Assembly: GCF_014643515.1 (NCBI RefSeq)
Contig: NZ_BMJP01000003.1
Coordinates: 310,001 to 374,000 of the forward strand
Reading direction: 5' to 3'
Length of the DNA stretch: 64,000 nucleotides
From: Sphingomonas prati
Lineage (GTDB): Bacteria; Pseudomonadota; Alphaproteobacteria; Sphingomonadales; Sphingomonadaceae
The notes beneath the pieces are model-generated. The model searched no databases. It had not been told where the DNA came from and worked only from the letters and a program-made list of their open reading frames with translations. This document shows positions 36,086-44,428 of the stretch, one piece after another. A program made the translations under genes and the position numbers. Each line of letters begins with the position of its first letter. The first letter of the stretch is position 1.

Positions 36086-39040
36086 TTAGGCTCGCACCAC
36101 CTGCCACGGTCCGTCCGCCGCGTTGGGTCCGGCGCGCGCCACGATGGCAGGCGGCCCGAAATAGGACGCGACCGGGGCATCCCGCGACACCGCGAGCGTC
36201 TGGATCACCATCGTGGGATCGATCATGCCGATGGTCAGCACGTGGCGTCCGGGCCGGTCCGCCTTGACCGTGAACCGCATCGTGCGGCCATTGTCCTTCG
36301 TGTTCGCGGCATGCTTGTCGCCCAGGAAATCCTGCGACGCCGCGTCCGCCGGCGTGAAAACCGTGGCGATCTCCGCCGGCCCGGCGTCCAGCCACATCGC
36401 GACGCTCAGGTTGCGGCCCGGCAGGACCTGCAACGTCGGCCCGGTGACCAGGTCGACATGATACGTCCCCGCCTCGGCCAGATAGACCAGATATTCCAGC
36501 CGCGGTGCTGCCTTCGGATCGGCATGGGACGCCGCATCGACCGGAAAGATCGACATCGCCGCCCCCACCCGTCCGAAATCCGGGATCGCCTCCCACCGCA
36601 CGCCACCCACCGGCACCGCGCGCGAGAACCCCGTCACCGGCACCGCGAACGGCCCCGCCAGCCCGCCATACGCCCCGCGCGCATCGCGTTCCTGTGCGGG
36701 AGTCGCGCGGATCGCCGTCACCTTCACGCGCACCGTCTGCTCGCCCTTGACCGTCACGGACGCTTCCGACCGGCCGACAGGCGCCTTCGCCCAGTCGACA
36801 TCGATCCAGTAGCGCCGATCACGCGGCGACACGCCGAACGCCTTGCCCTCGCGGATGATGAGCCACGGCTTGTCCGCGGTGACCGTCACGGCCAGCGGCA
36901 CATCCGCCCCGCGCGGAAACACCTCGAAATAGGTCGGCATCCGCGTGATGCTGTCGAGCGTCGGCAGTTCGGGCGGCAGGTAATAGCCCGGCCACGACCG
37001 CCGGTTGCCGTCCACCGCCACGCCGAACCCCGTCACGTCGGCGGAGTCCACCTCGCTCACCGGCGGCATGATGTCCGCTTCGGGCGGGTACCAGTCGAAA
37101 TAGCCGATATGGGTCTGGTCCATCATGTGGTTCCATTTCCCGCCGGCCATGACGTGGTTGTACGTATCGCTCAGCTCGCGATCGTAACGGAACCGGCGGC
37201 GCACCTCGTTCGCCTCGACGGCCGTGCTGGCGCGCGCCTGTTCCGCGAACAGCGCGTTGCGCCCCGCCGCGACGTACATCGACGTCAGGTTGGCGCATGC
37301 CCGCACCGGATACAGCACGAGCTGGTAGAAGGCATCGCGCTGGTCGGCGCGCAATGCCGCATTCACCGCATCGGCGCGGCGGACCAGATCGTCCCACGCC
37401 GCACACATCCGCTCCGCCTCGCGGTAGTTGACCAGGCTGAACGTGTCGGGCCGGATCTGCTCGGGTTTGCGCAACGCGTTATACTTGCCGTAGCGCGCCG
37501 CGAGATATGCGATCTCGTCGGCATGCGCCGCACCGAACTGCCGCTCCGCCCAGTCGCGGGTCCAGCCGGCGATCTTGTCCTTGCCCACATCGGCAGGGTT
37601 CCACGCCATTGCCAGGAAGAACTCGATCGGCAGCTCCAGCGGCTTCAGGTCACCGACATTGGCGATCCAGATCTCGTTCGCGCCGTACTGGTTCGCCAGG
37701 TTCATCTGTTCCCAGATCTTGGGCAGCGGATTCGAATTGATCCACTGGTACGCGAACGGCCCGCCGTGCATGTCCATGTGGAAATAGATGCCGAACCCGC
37801 CCTTCCGCCCGCGCTCGGCCGGCGTCGGCAGGCGCCGCAAATTGCCGACATTGTCGTCCGCGAACATCAGCGTCACGTCGTCGGGCAGCTTCAGCCCAGC
37901 GTCGTAATATTTGTAGACCTCGGTAAACAGCACCCAGACCTGCGGCACCTGTTCGGCGGGTTTCGCCATCCCCTGCGCGATGATCGCACGCTGGTCCGCG
38001 ATGATCGATTCGAGCAGTTTCACGTCGGATTGCAGGCTGCCCGTGCTTTCCAGCGCCACGTCGCCGTCGCCGCGCATGCCGATCGTCACCACGACCTCGT
38101 TCGCCCGGTTGCGCGTGATCCCTTCGCCGAAGAACTTGCGCACCGCGGGCTTGTTCGTGGCGTAATTCCACGCGCCGTTGCCATACTCGGCGCGGTTGTC
38201 GGTCCATTCCTTGTGCGCGCGCATCATCGGTTCGTGATGCGACGTGCCCATCACGATGCCGTAATCCTCGGCCATCGGCGCGTTGGCGGGATCGTCGATG
38301 GCGAACGCATTGTTCCACATCGCCGGCCACAGATAGTTGGCCCGCAGCCGCAGCAGCAGCTCGAACAGCCGGCCGTAGAACTTCGCGTTCATCCCGCCGA
38401 ACTTCTCGGTGGTCCAGCCCGACAGGCACGGCGCCTCGTCGTTCAGGAAGATGCCGCGATACTTCACCGCGGGCGACCCCTGGACATAGCGACCATGCGC
38501 CACGCGCAGATGCGCCTGCCGCACGACGGGCACGTCGGCCCACCAGTACCAGGGCGATACGCCGATCATGCGCGACAGGTCATAGGCGCCGTAGATCGCA
38601 CCGCGCCGGTCGCTGCCCGCGATCACCAGCGCCTCGCGCACGCCGGGCAACGGGTTGGCGATCGTCTGCACGACGAACGCCTCCCACTTCCCCGTCACGC
38701 CCGTGACGTCCAGCTTGCCCGTCGCGATCATCCGGTCGATCAGCGGGCTGTGGCCGATCGTGCCGACGACGATCATCCGGTCGGGCAAGGCCGCGCGGTC
38801 GCCGATGATCCGCGCCGCGGTGCCGGTCACCCGCCCGATGTCGGCGGCCAGATCCGCCGCCGCACGCCGCACGCCGGAAATGTCGGCCGCATCGACGAAT
38901 AGCGGCACGACGCCGCCGCCGTCCGGCGTGAGGACGAAGCCCGGCTTGCGTCGGTCGAACCGCACCGCGGCGGCCAGCGGCGATGCCATCAGGCCTGCCG
39001 CCACCGCACCGCCCATCATGCCGCGTCGTGTGATCGTCAT
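36086..39040 (-). CDS. GH115 xylan alpha-1,2-glucuronidase, second copy, Tat-exported
   Basis: The protein has 984 residues. It starts MTITRRGMMGGAVAAGLMAS, a twin-arginine signal; ATG 39040 has GGGAGG six bases upstream, which decides it over the ATG at 39094. Core segments match the convergent paralogue in order: KYRGIFLNDEAPCLSGWTTE, FELLLRLRANYLWPAMWNNA, GTSHHEPMMRAHKEW, VTIGMRGDGDVAL, VTLMFADDNVGNLRRLP and WIANVGDLKPLELPIEFFL. It is about 100 residues longer than the other copy, mostly in the C-terminal half. The two are diverged paralogues rather than a recent duplication, suggesting different preferences for internal versus terminal glucuronosyl groups. The genes end 20 bp apart, tail to tail. 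Confidence 0.92.
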   Translation of the reverse strand: MTITRRGMMGGAVAAGLMASPLAAAVRFDRRKPGFVLTPDGGGVVPLFVDAADISGVRRAAADLAADIGRVTGTAARIIGDRAALPDRMIVVGTIGHSPLIDRMIATGKLDVTGVTGKWEAFVVQTIANPLPGVREALVIAGSDRRGAIYGAYDLSRMIGVSPWYWWADVPVVRQAHLRVAHGRYVQGSPAVKYRGIFLNDEAPCLSGWTTEKFGGMNAKFYGRLFELLLRLRANYLWPAMWNNAFAIDDPANAPMAEDYGIVMGTSHHEPMMRAHKEWTDNRAEYGNGAWNYATNKPAVRKFFGEGITRNRANEVVVTIGMRGDGDVALESTGSLQSDVKLLESIIADQRAIIAQGMAKPAEQVPQVWVLFTEVYKYYDAGLKLPDDVTLMFADDNVGNLRRLPTPAERGRKGGFGIYFHMDMHGGPFAYQWINSNPLPKIWEQMNLANQYGANEIWIANVGDLKPLELPIEFFLAMAWNPADVGKDKIAGWTRDWAERQFGAAHADEIAYLAARYGKYNALRKPEQIRPDTFSLVNYREAERMCAAWDDLVRRADAVNAALRADQRDAFYQLVLYPVRACANLTSMYVAAGRNALFAEQARASTAVEANEVRRRFRYDRELSDTYNHVMAGGKWNHMMDQTHIGYFDWYPPEADIMPPVSEVDSADVTGFGVAVDGNRRSWPGYYLPPELPTLDSITRMPTYFEVFPRGADVPLAVTVTADKPWLIIREGKAFGVSPRDRRYWIDVDWAKAPVGRSEASVTVKGEQTVRVKVTAIRATPAQERDARGAYGGLAGPFAVPVTGFSRAVPVGGVRWEAIPDFGRVGAAMSIFPVDAASHADPKAAPRLEYLVYLAEAGTYHVDLVTGPTLQVLPGRNLSVAMWLDAGPAEIATVFTPADAASQDFLGDKHAANTKDNGRTMRFTVKADRPGRHVLTIGMIDPTMVIQTLAVSRDAPVASYFGPPAIVARAGPNAADGPWQVVRA

Positions 39041-39065
39041 GTCGCCTCCCAGCCGTTCGATCGAA

Positions 39066-39823
39066 GTTGTACTGCCTGAACGTCGCATTCCCACACCGGA
39101 ATGAGCGTCTCCCGCTCCGCAGTCCGCGAGGCGATGATCGCGTTGGCGGTTCAGGGCTGTATCGACGTTCGGGTTGGCGCCGGGGCGTTCGTCCGGCGCG
39201 TGCGAGGTGAAGAAGGTCGCCCCGGTATCGGCATCACCACATTAGAACTGACCGAAGCGCGCCTCGTCTTCGAAGGCGAAGCGGCAGCCCCGGCCGCCAT
39301 CACCATCACCGATCAGGAACTGGCCGAACTGAAATTGCTCGTCGAGGCGATCGGTCGAGAATAGCTGAAAGCCAGAGAGACCGAGAATGCCGACCGCGCG
39401 TTCCACCGCACGATCGCGCGCGCGACGCAGAACGCTGCGATCGAAATCACGATCGACCAATATTGGCGACTGCGCGAAACCTCCCCCCAATGCGCACTCC
39501 TGCACGGCCGGGCCCGCAGCGCGAAGGTGCCCGGTCGTCGAGGAACATCGCCTCATTCTGGCGGCGCTCCAAGGGTGCCGCGTTCGGCGATGCGCTCGCA
39601 TCTCTCGGCGGTCACGAGTCACCTGCTCTACGCGACGGAAGAACGGGCGGGCGAACCCATGCGAGGGTCTGCCGCCGATATGCGCGCACGCTACGAGGCG
39701 GCCGTCACCGCCTTAGCGCGTGCCCTCCCCAATGCACCGTTGCGGCAGCGTCAGCCGCGCGCGCCGACCATCGCGATTCGGGGGCGATGGCCAGAACGAA
39801 TTTGCCGGAGAGCATCATGCTAA
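39066..39823 (+). pseudogene. Broken GntR/FCD-family (UxuR/ExuR-like) regulator
   Basis: Pieces of a FadR-type regulator lie in order but cannot be read as one protein. VVLPERRIP (39066-39092) matches the start of the winged helix in frame 3. Frame 2 then gives SVSRSAVREAMIALAVQGCI and the FCD start LELTEARLVFEGEAAAPAAI, then stops at TAG 39362-39364. Past it the same frame resumes ENADRAFHRTIARATQNAAI and EITIDQYWRLRE. Near 39530 it shifts to frame 3 (VVEEHRLILAALQG), and near 39580 it returns to frame 2 (MRSHLSAVTSHLLYATEE). A nonsense codon plus at least three frameshifts means it is not functional. Its place between the GH115 genes and the TonB receptor marks it as the former regulator of glucuronate genes. 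Confidence 0.85.
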
Positions 39824-40006
39824 GAATCGTCGGCGCCGCGTCATAATCACCTGTCCGGGCCGCACCGTAACGATGACCACGATCGCCGCGGTCTGCCGTC
39901 GCGCCGCTGTCAATCGACCGTAACCAGACTGCCATGCGACAAATCTGCAACATAAGTGCGTGTCATCATACCGAGGCCTATTTTTCGGTTTGAAACCGCC
40001 TCGGAA

Positions 40007-40026
40007 ACATGTCCATTATGACATGT
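40007..40026. promoter_or_regulatory. 20-bp palindromic operator candidate
   Basis: ACATGTC-CATTAT-GACATGT has perfect seven-base arms and a six-base spacer, 141 bp upstream of the TonB receptor start. Symmetry and length fit a dimeric repressor or activator site. The binding protein is unknown. Confidence 0.5.
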
Positions 40027-40049
40027 CCAATACAGCCGGATGGCACGGT

Positions 40050-40059
40050 CAAACGTTTG
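40050..40059. promoter_or_regulatory. CAAACGTTTG palindrome, LacI/GalR-type core
   Basis: This perfect 10-bp palindrome has the central CG and AAACGTTT core common in LacI/GalR-family operators. It lies 24 bp downstream of the 20-bp palindrome and 107 bp before the receptor start. No LacI-family gene is in the window. Confidence 0.35.
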
Positions 40060-40166
40060 CCGGGTAAATCGGGGGTAAGGTTCAACACGTCGAAGAATCG
40101 GCGGCTGAACGGCGGACTTGGAGAAAGAGGGTATCTGAAAGCGCCTTAATCAATTGGGGGCTCTTG

Positions 40167-42857
40167 ATGATCAGATCTATGACTTCGTCCATCGCGTTGG
40201 CGTTCTCGCTCGCGTCGGGGTCCGCAGCCTTTGCGGCCGATACGGAGGCAGCCGCGGCGACGGCATTGATTACGACCCAGGCCGCAGCGTCGCAGGACAC
40301 CTCCGCTTCCTCCGGCACGGCAGCGTCCCAGGATCCGGCCAGTGAAATTGTCGTGCTGGGCACCCGCAGAACCGATCGCACGCTGGCCAACTCGCCCTCG
40401 CCGGTCGACGTGATCAGCGCAGCGGACTTCGCCGTGCAACCCGCCGCCAACATGATCGACCAGCTGAAGAACATCGTCCCGTCCTTCTTCGCGGGCCAGA
40501 ATTCGATCTCGGACGCCTCGACCTTCGTGCGCTCCCCCTCGCTGCGCGGCCTCGCGGGCGATCAGGTCCTCGTGATGCTGAACGGCAAACGCTACAACCG
40601 CTCCGCGCTGGTCCAGGTCTATGGCGGCAGCGACACCGGCCTCGGCCGCGGTGCGCAGGGCCCCGACATCTCGGCCATCCCGTCGCTCGCGATCGGCAGC
40701 CTGCAGGTCCTGCGCGAAGGCGCCACCGCACAATATGGTTCCGATGCGATCGCCGGCGTGCTGAACTACGGCCTGCGTGAGGATCAGGGAATCGAGATCG
40801 TCGGCCGCACCGGCCAATATTATGACGGCGACGGCGAAAGCTACCAGATCGCCGCAAATGCGGGGCTGAAGGGCGAGTGGGGTTTCGTCAACGTCACCGG
40901 CGAATATGTCGACGAAGGGCAGACCAGCCGCGGCCAGACCCGCCCCTCGGCCGCCAATTTCGCGACGAACTTCCCCGCGCTCGCCTCGCAACTGCCCAAC
41001 TACCCCGGCCCGGTGCAGATCTGGGGCAACTCGCCCTCGCACGGGTTCAAGACGGTCTTCAACTCGGCGCTCAACGTCACCGACGACAGCAAGCTCTACT
41101 TCTTCGCCAACTATGCGCAGAACAAGGGCAACCAGAGCTTCAACTACCGCCCGTCCGTGTCCAGCACTGCGGTCGATACGGCCGGCGTGGTCCGCAATCA
41201 GGGTGCGAACGCTGCGTTCAACAACACCTTCTTCCTGACGCCCTGCCCCGCCGGCAACGCCACCTGCCCGACCGGCGGCTTCGTGCGTGACGGCAACACG
41301 TTCCGCTTCTCGGAACTCTATCCGGCTGGCTTCACGCCGCGCTTCGTCGGCAAGACGCAGCAGATGTACGGTGTGCTCGGCTACAAGGGCACGTCCGGCA
41401 AGTTCAGCTACGATCTGTCCGGCACGCTCGCCCGCAACAAGCTGTCGCTGTCGATGTACAGTTCGGCCAACTTCTCCTTCGGCCCGCAGACGCAGACCGC
41501 GTTCGACTTCGGCGATCTGATCCAGGAGGAAGTGAACGCCAACGCCGACTTCACCTATGCGGCCGACGTCGGCCTCGCCGCCCCGCTGACCATCTCGTTC
41601 GGTGGTGAATTCCGCGAGGAAACCTACGAACAGACCGCGGGCGACGAGCAGTCCTACGCCGCCGGCCCCTATGCGGTCGCGCAACAGCTCTACACGCAGA
41701 CCGCACCTGGTGTGTACACCCCCTCCGGCAGCACCGCGGCGCAGGGGGTGGGTGCCAGCGGCTATGCCGGCACCAGCCCGCAGACCGCGGGCAAATTCAG
41801 CCAACGGGCTTATGCCGCTTATGTCGGTCTCGAAACCGATATCACGGAGGCGTTCACGGTCGGCGCGGCTGGCCGCTACGAACATTACAACACGTTCGGC
41901 GACGCTTGGGTCGGCAAGGTGAACGCGCTCTACAAGCTGACCGACATGTTCTCGATCCGCGGCAGCTTCGGCACCGGCTTCCACGCACCGTCGCCGGGCC
42001 AGTCGAACGTCTCGATCGTCACGACCTCGTTCAACAACGGCATCGCGTTCCAGAGCGGCACCTACCCCACCAACACCGCGGTCGCGCAATATTATGGCGC
42101 GTCGAACCTCACCCCCGAAAAATCGAGGAACTACGGTGTGGGCTTCATCCTCGAACCGGTCCGCAACATGACGATCACGGTCGACGGATATCAGATCGAC
42201 CTGCGCAACCGGATCGGCCTGACCTCGCCGTTCATCGTCACCGCGGCGGATCTGACCGCACAGCCCGCCTTGTTGCCGGTCGGCATCGGCGGACAGGTCC
42301 AGTATTTTACCAACGGGTTCAAGACCCGCACGCGCGGCGTCGATTTCGTCGGCACTTGGCGCGCGACGCTCAGCCGCGCGCTGGTCAACGTGTCGCTCGC
42401 CTACAACTACAACGATACCAAGGTCGTCGACTATAACGACCGCATCATCAGCATCGCGCAGCTGATTGATGCCGAAAACCTGGCCCCCAAGCACCGCGTC
42501 GTCTTCAACGCTAACTGGTCGCTCGACAATGTGAACCTCAACATCCGCGAGAACTACTACAGCTCGTTCACCAGCGCGCAGGACTATGGGCAAACGAACG
42601 GAGTCCCGAACCAGGTTTTCGGTGGCAAGTTCACGACCGACCTCGAACTCGGCTACAATTTCGGTGAGCACTTCACGCTGGCGATCGGCGCGCAGAACGT
42701 CCTCGACGAGCGCCCCGACAAGCTGAAGGCGACGAACACGGTGCAGATCTATCCGATCACCGGCGGCACGTCGGACGGGCAGGTCTATCCCCGCGCCGGC
42801 GGACCGTTCGGGTTCAACGGTGGCTTCTACTACACGCGCCTGCGCGTGAAATATTGA
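40167..42857 (+). CDS. TonB-dependent outer-membrane receptor
   Basis: The protein has 896 residues. It has a signal peptide (MIRSMTSSIALAFSLASGSA, cleaved after AFA) and an Ala/Ser/Thr-rich linker. A TonB-box-like EIVVLGTRRTDRT comes near residue 61, then the plug domain (VDVISAADF, SLRGLAGDQVLVMLNGKRYN, GATAQYGSDAIAGVLNYGLR). A beta-barrel follows to the C-terminal aromatic end RLRVKY. Such receptors import large or scarce substrates across the outer membrane using TonB. Placement next to two alpha-glucuronidases, uxuA and a hexuronate permease suggests aldouronic acids or xylo-oligosaccharides, but nothing in the receptor itself proves this. ATG 40167 has GGGGG seven bases upstream. A terminator-like hairpin follows the stop. 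Confidence 0.92.
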   Translation: MIRSMTSSIALAFSLASGSAAFAADTEAAAATALITTQAAASQDTSASSGTAASQDPASEIVVLGTRRTDRTLANSPSPVDVISAADFAVQPAANMIDQLKNIVPSFFAGQNSISDASTFVRSPSLRGLAGDQVLVMLNGKRYNRSALVQVYGGSDTGLGRGAQGPDISAIPSLAIGSLQVLREGATAQYGSDAIAGVLNYGLREDQGIEIVGRTGQYYDGDGESYQIAANAGLKGEWGFVNVTGEYVDEGQTSRGQTRPSAANFATNFPALASQLPNYPGPVQIWGNSPSHGFKTVFNSALNVTDDSKLYFFANYAQNKGNQSFNYRPSVSSTAVDTAGVVRNQGANAAFNNTFFLTPCPAGNATCPTGGFVRDGNTFRFSELYPAGFTPRFVGKTQQMYGVLGYKGTSGKFSYDLSGTLARNKLSLSMYSSANFSFGPQTQTAFDFGDLIQEEVNANADFTYAADVGLAAPLTISFGGEFREETYEQTAGDEQSYAAGPYAVAQQLYTQTAPGVYTPSGSTAAQGVGASGYAGTSPQTAGKFSQRAYAAYVGLETDITEAFTVGAAGRYEHYNTFGDAWVGKVNALYKLTDMFSIRGSFGTGFHAPSPGQSNVSIVTTSFNNGIAFQSGTYPTNTAVAQYYGASNLTPEKSRNYGVGFILEPVRNMTITVDGYQIDLRNRIGLTSPFIVTAADLTAQPALLPVGIGGQVQYFTNGFKTRTRGVDFVGTWRATLSRALVNVSLAYNYNDTKVVDYNDRIISIAQLIDAENLAPKHRVVFNANWSLDNVNLNIRENYYSSFTSAQDYGQTNGVPNQVFGGKFTTDLELGYNFGEHFTLAIGAQNVLDERPDKLKATNTVQIYPITGGTSDGQVYPRAGGPFGFNGGFYYTRLRVKY

Positions 42858-42863
42858 CGGCCG

Positions 42864-42892
42864 GTGGCGGTGCGGACAGTCTGCACCGCCAC
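42864..42892 (+). terminator. Terminator-like stem-loop after the TonB receptor
   Basis: GTGGCGGTGC and GCACCGCCAC form a perfect ten-pair stem around a nine-base loop, six bases past the receptor stop codon. No T-run follows. The length and G+C content of the stem make a transcription-termination or 3'-protection role likely. Confidence 0.6.
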
Positions 42893-42909
42893 ATCCGACA
42901 GGGCATGCC

Positions 42910-43458
42910 TTGACCGACTTCACCCACCGCATCGCGACGATCAACGACCTCGATCGTCTGCATACCCTCATTCGTCGGGCGATCGACCGGCTCCAGTCCG
43001 GCTTCCTCGACCCCGATCAGGTCCGGGCGAGCCACCGCGTCATGGGTCTCGACACGCAGCTGCTCCACGACGGCACCTACTTCATGCTGTTCGATGGCGA
43101 CGCGCTCGTCGGCTGCGGGGGGTGGAGTTACCGCAAGACCCTGTTCGGCGGGGACACCAGCCTCGTCGCGCGCGAACCGGAGACCCTCGACCCCGCAACC
43201 GATCCCGCCCGCATCCGGGCGATGTACACCGACCCTGACCATGCCCGCCGCGGCATCGGCCGCGCGATCCTCGACCTCTGCGAACATGCCGCGCGGTCGC
43301 ACGGTTTCCGTGACGCTGAAATGATGGCAACGCTCGCGGGCGAACCGCTCTACCACGCCTGCGGTTATCGACGGCTTTGCGACCCGATCGCCGTGCCGTC
43401 CGATGGGACGATCGTCCCGCTGGTCAGGATGGGCAAGGCCTTGTCGCGCGCGGAATGA
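42910..43458 (+). CDS. GNAT-family N-acetyltransferase
   Basis: The 182-residue protein begins TDFTHRIATINDLDRLHTLI. The acetyl-CoA binding motif A is MYTDPDHARRGIGRAILDLC, with the R-R-G-I-G pyrophosphate loop. Motif B is AGEPLYHACGYRR. The substrate is unknown. The start appears to be TTG at 42910, because no ATG or GTG lies in frame nearby; CAGGG is about nine bases upstream. It is separated from the TonB receptor by the hairpin, so it is probably a separate transcript, and it converges on the sulfotransferase gene. Confidence 0.82.
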   Translation: MTDFTHRIATINDLDRLHTLIRRAIDRLQSGFLDPDQVRASHRVMGLDTQLLHDGTYFMLFDGDALVGCGGWSYRKTLFGGDTSLVAREPETLDPATDPARIRAMYTDPDHARRGIGRAILDLCEHAARSHGFRDAEMMATLAGEPLYHACGYRRLCDPIAVPSDGTIVPLVRMGKALSRAE

Positions 43459-43603
43459 GCCCGGGGGAGGCGTCGCGTCCGCGCATGCGGCCCGCTTCAA
43501 CAGGGTGCGGGACCCTGCCGCCATCTTGCCCTGCAAACCCTCAGCACTGTCGATGAACAGGTGTTCGAACTAGCTGCCTTTGCAGCCGCGACACGGTCGA
43601 CGC

Positions 43604-44428
43604 TCAGGACGCTCCGGCGCGTGTGCGAACGGACGCGATCCCGCTTTCGTGCCGCCGTTCGCTACGAACGGTCTCCCACAACGCGACATCTTCGCGATAG
43701 AGTCGGCGGATCCGCTCGCGCTGGACATCGGACACCGTCATCCCCGAAGCCCGGCTGACATTAAGTCGCGGAAACGGCGCGACCTTGCGATCAGCGAACA
43801 ACGCATGGAGCCGGCCCAGATCATCGATCGGCACCAGATGTTCGACCGCAAGTCGCCCGGCGGCGTCCGCGAGATACCAGCGTTGCGGACGGAAGATGTG
43901 ATCGACATCGAACGGGTCGCGGTAGCGTTCGAGATGATCGAGCGCCGCGTCGATCGATTGGAACGCCTGATACGTCGCCCGGAACGGTTCGGAAACCCAC
44001 CGGCACGGCGTGCCCCCGTTCGTTGCATAGCGGAACGCCGAGACGAACCGCTCGACCGGTTCGCGAACGACCGCCACGGTGGCGGCCGACGCGACGAAAC
44101 CGGGCGCCACGCGCTCGTAGTAGCGCATTGTGTCGTGCGTGATAGCGTGACCGTACAGCGCCATGCTGAGCGAGGTTCCCGCATTCTTGGGCACATGAAT
44201 GAACAACACACCGCTCGACCGGATACTGGCCAGCCGATCGCGGCGCTTGGCGCTGAGCGGTACGGGAAGCCCCGCTGCTATCAGCCGCTCGGGAATGTCA
44301 CCGGTCAGCTTCACCCCGAACATGCGGGCCAGATGGCGACGCCATCGATAACTCTTGGGGGCGTTGAGCTGTTCTGTGTGCATGAATAGATCATGCGGCT
44401 TCAACTTTGCTGGGGAATTTCGGAACAT
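43604..44428 (-). CDS. Sulfotransferase family 2 protein
   Basis: The 274-residue protein has the 5'-phosphosulfate-binding loop VLFIHVPKNAGTSLSMALYG at about residues 74-93 and the 3'-phosphate-binding strand VAVVREPVERFVSAFRYA near 118. These motifs define PAPS-dependent carbohydrate sulfotransferases. An acidic/basic C-terminal part (LYREDVALWETV) completes the usual fold. The likely acceptor is a glycan. No PAPS synthesis genes or glycan genes are immediately adjacent, so its partner is unknown, though the exopolysaccharide locus of the same window is a candidate. Start ATG 44428 lacks a clear ribosome-binding site; ATG 44383 is an alternative that keeps the PAPS loop. Confidence 0.82.
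   Translation of the reverse strand: MFRNSPAKLKPHDLFMHTEQLNAPKSYRWRRHLARMFGVKLTGDIPERLIAAGLPVPLSAKRRDRLASIRSSGVLFIHVPKNAGTSLSMALYGHAITHDTMRYYERVAPGFVASAATVAVVREPVERFVSAFRYATNGGTPCRWVSEPFRATYQAFQSIDAALDHLERYRDPFDVDHIFRPQRWYLADAAGRLAVEHLVPIDDLGRLHALFADRKVAPFPRLNVSRASGMTVSDVQRERIRRLYREDVALWETVRSERRHESGIASVRTRAGAS

Larger units (their letters stand above)
39824..40166. other. Upstream region of the TonB-dependent receptor
   Basis: About 340 bases without a gene. The stretch 39920-40030 is A+T-richer than its surroundings and carries a 20-bp palindrome and a separate 10-bp palindrome, listed separately. The ribosome-binding site GGGGG for the receptor lies near 40156. This is very probably the regulated promoter of the receptor gene. 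Confidence 0.6.

Noticed and set aside
36074-38902. 942-residue open frame antisense to the second GH115 gene
   Set aside because: Arg/His/Pro-rich shadow; GH115 motifs on the minus strand are unambiguous.
40146-42971. 941-residue open frame antisense to the TonB receptor
   Set aside because: It crosses the receptor and its terminator hairpin and shows no fold-like hydrophobic pattern.
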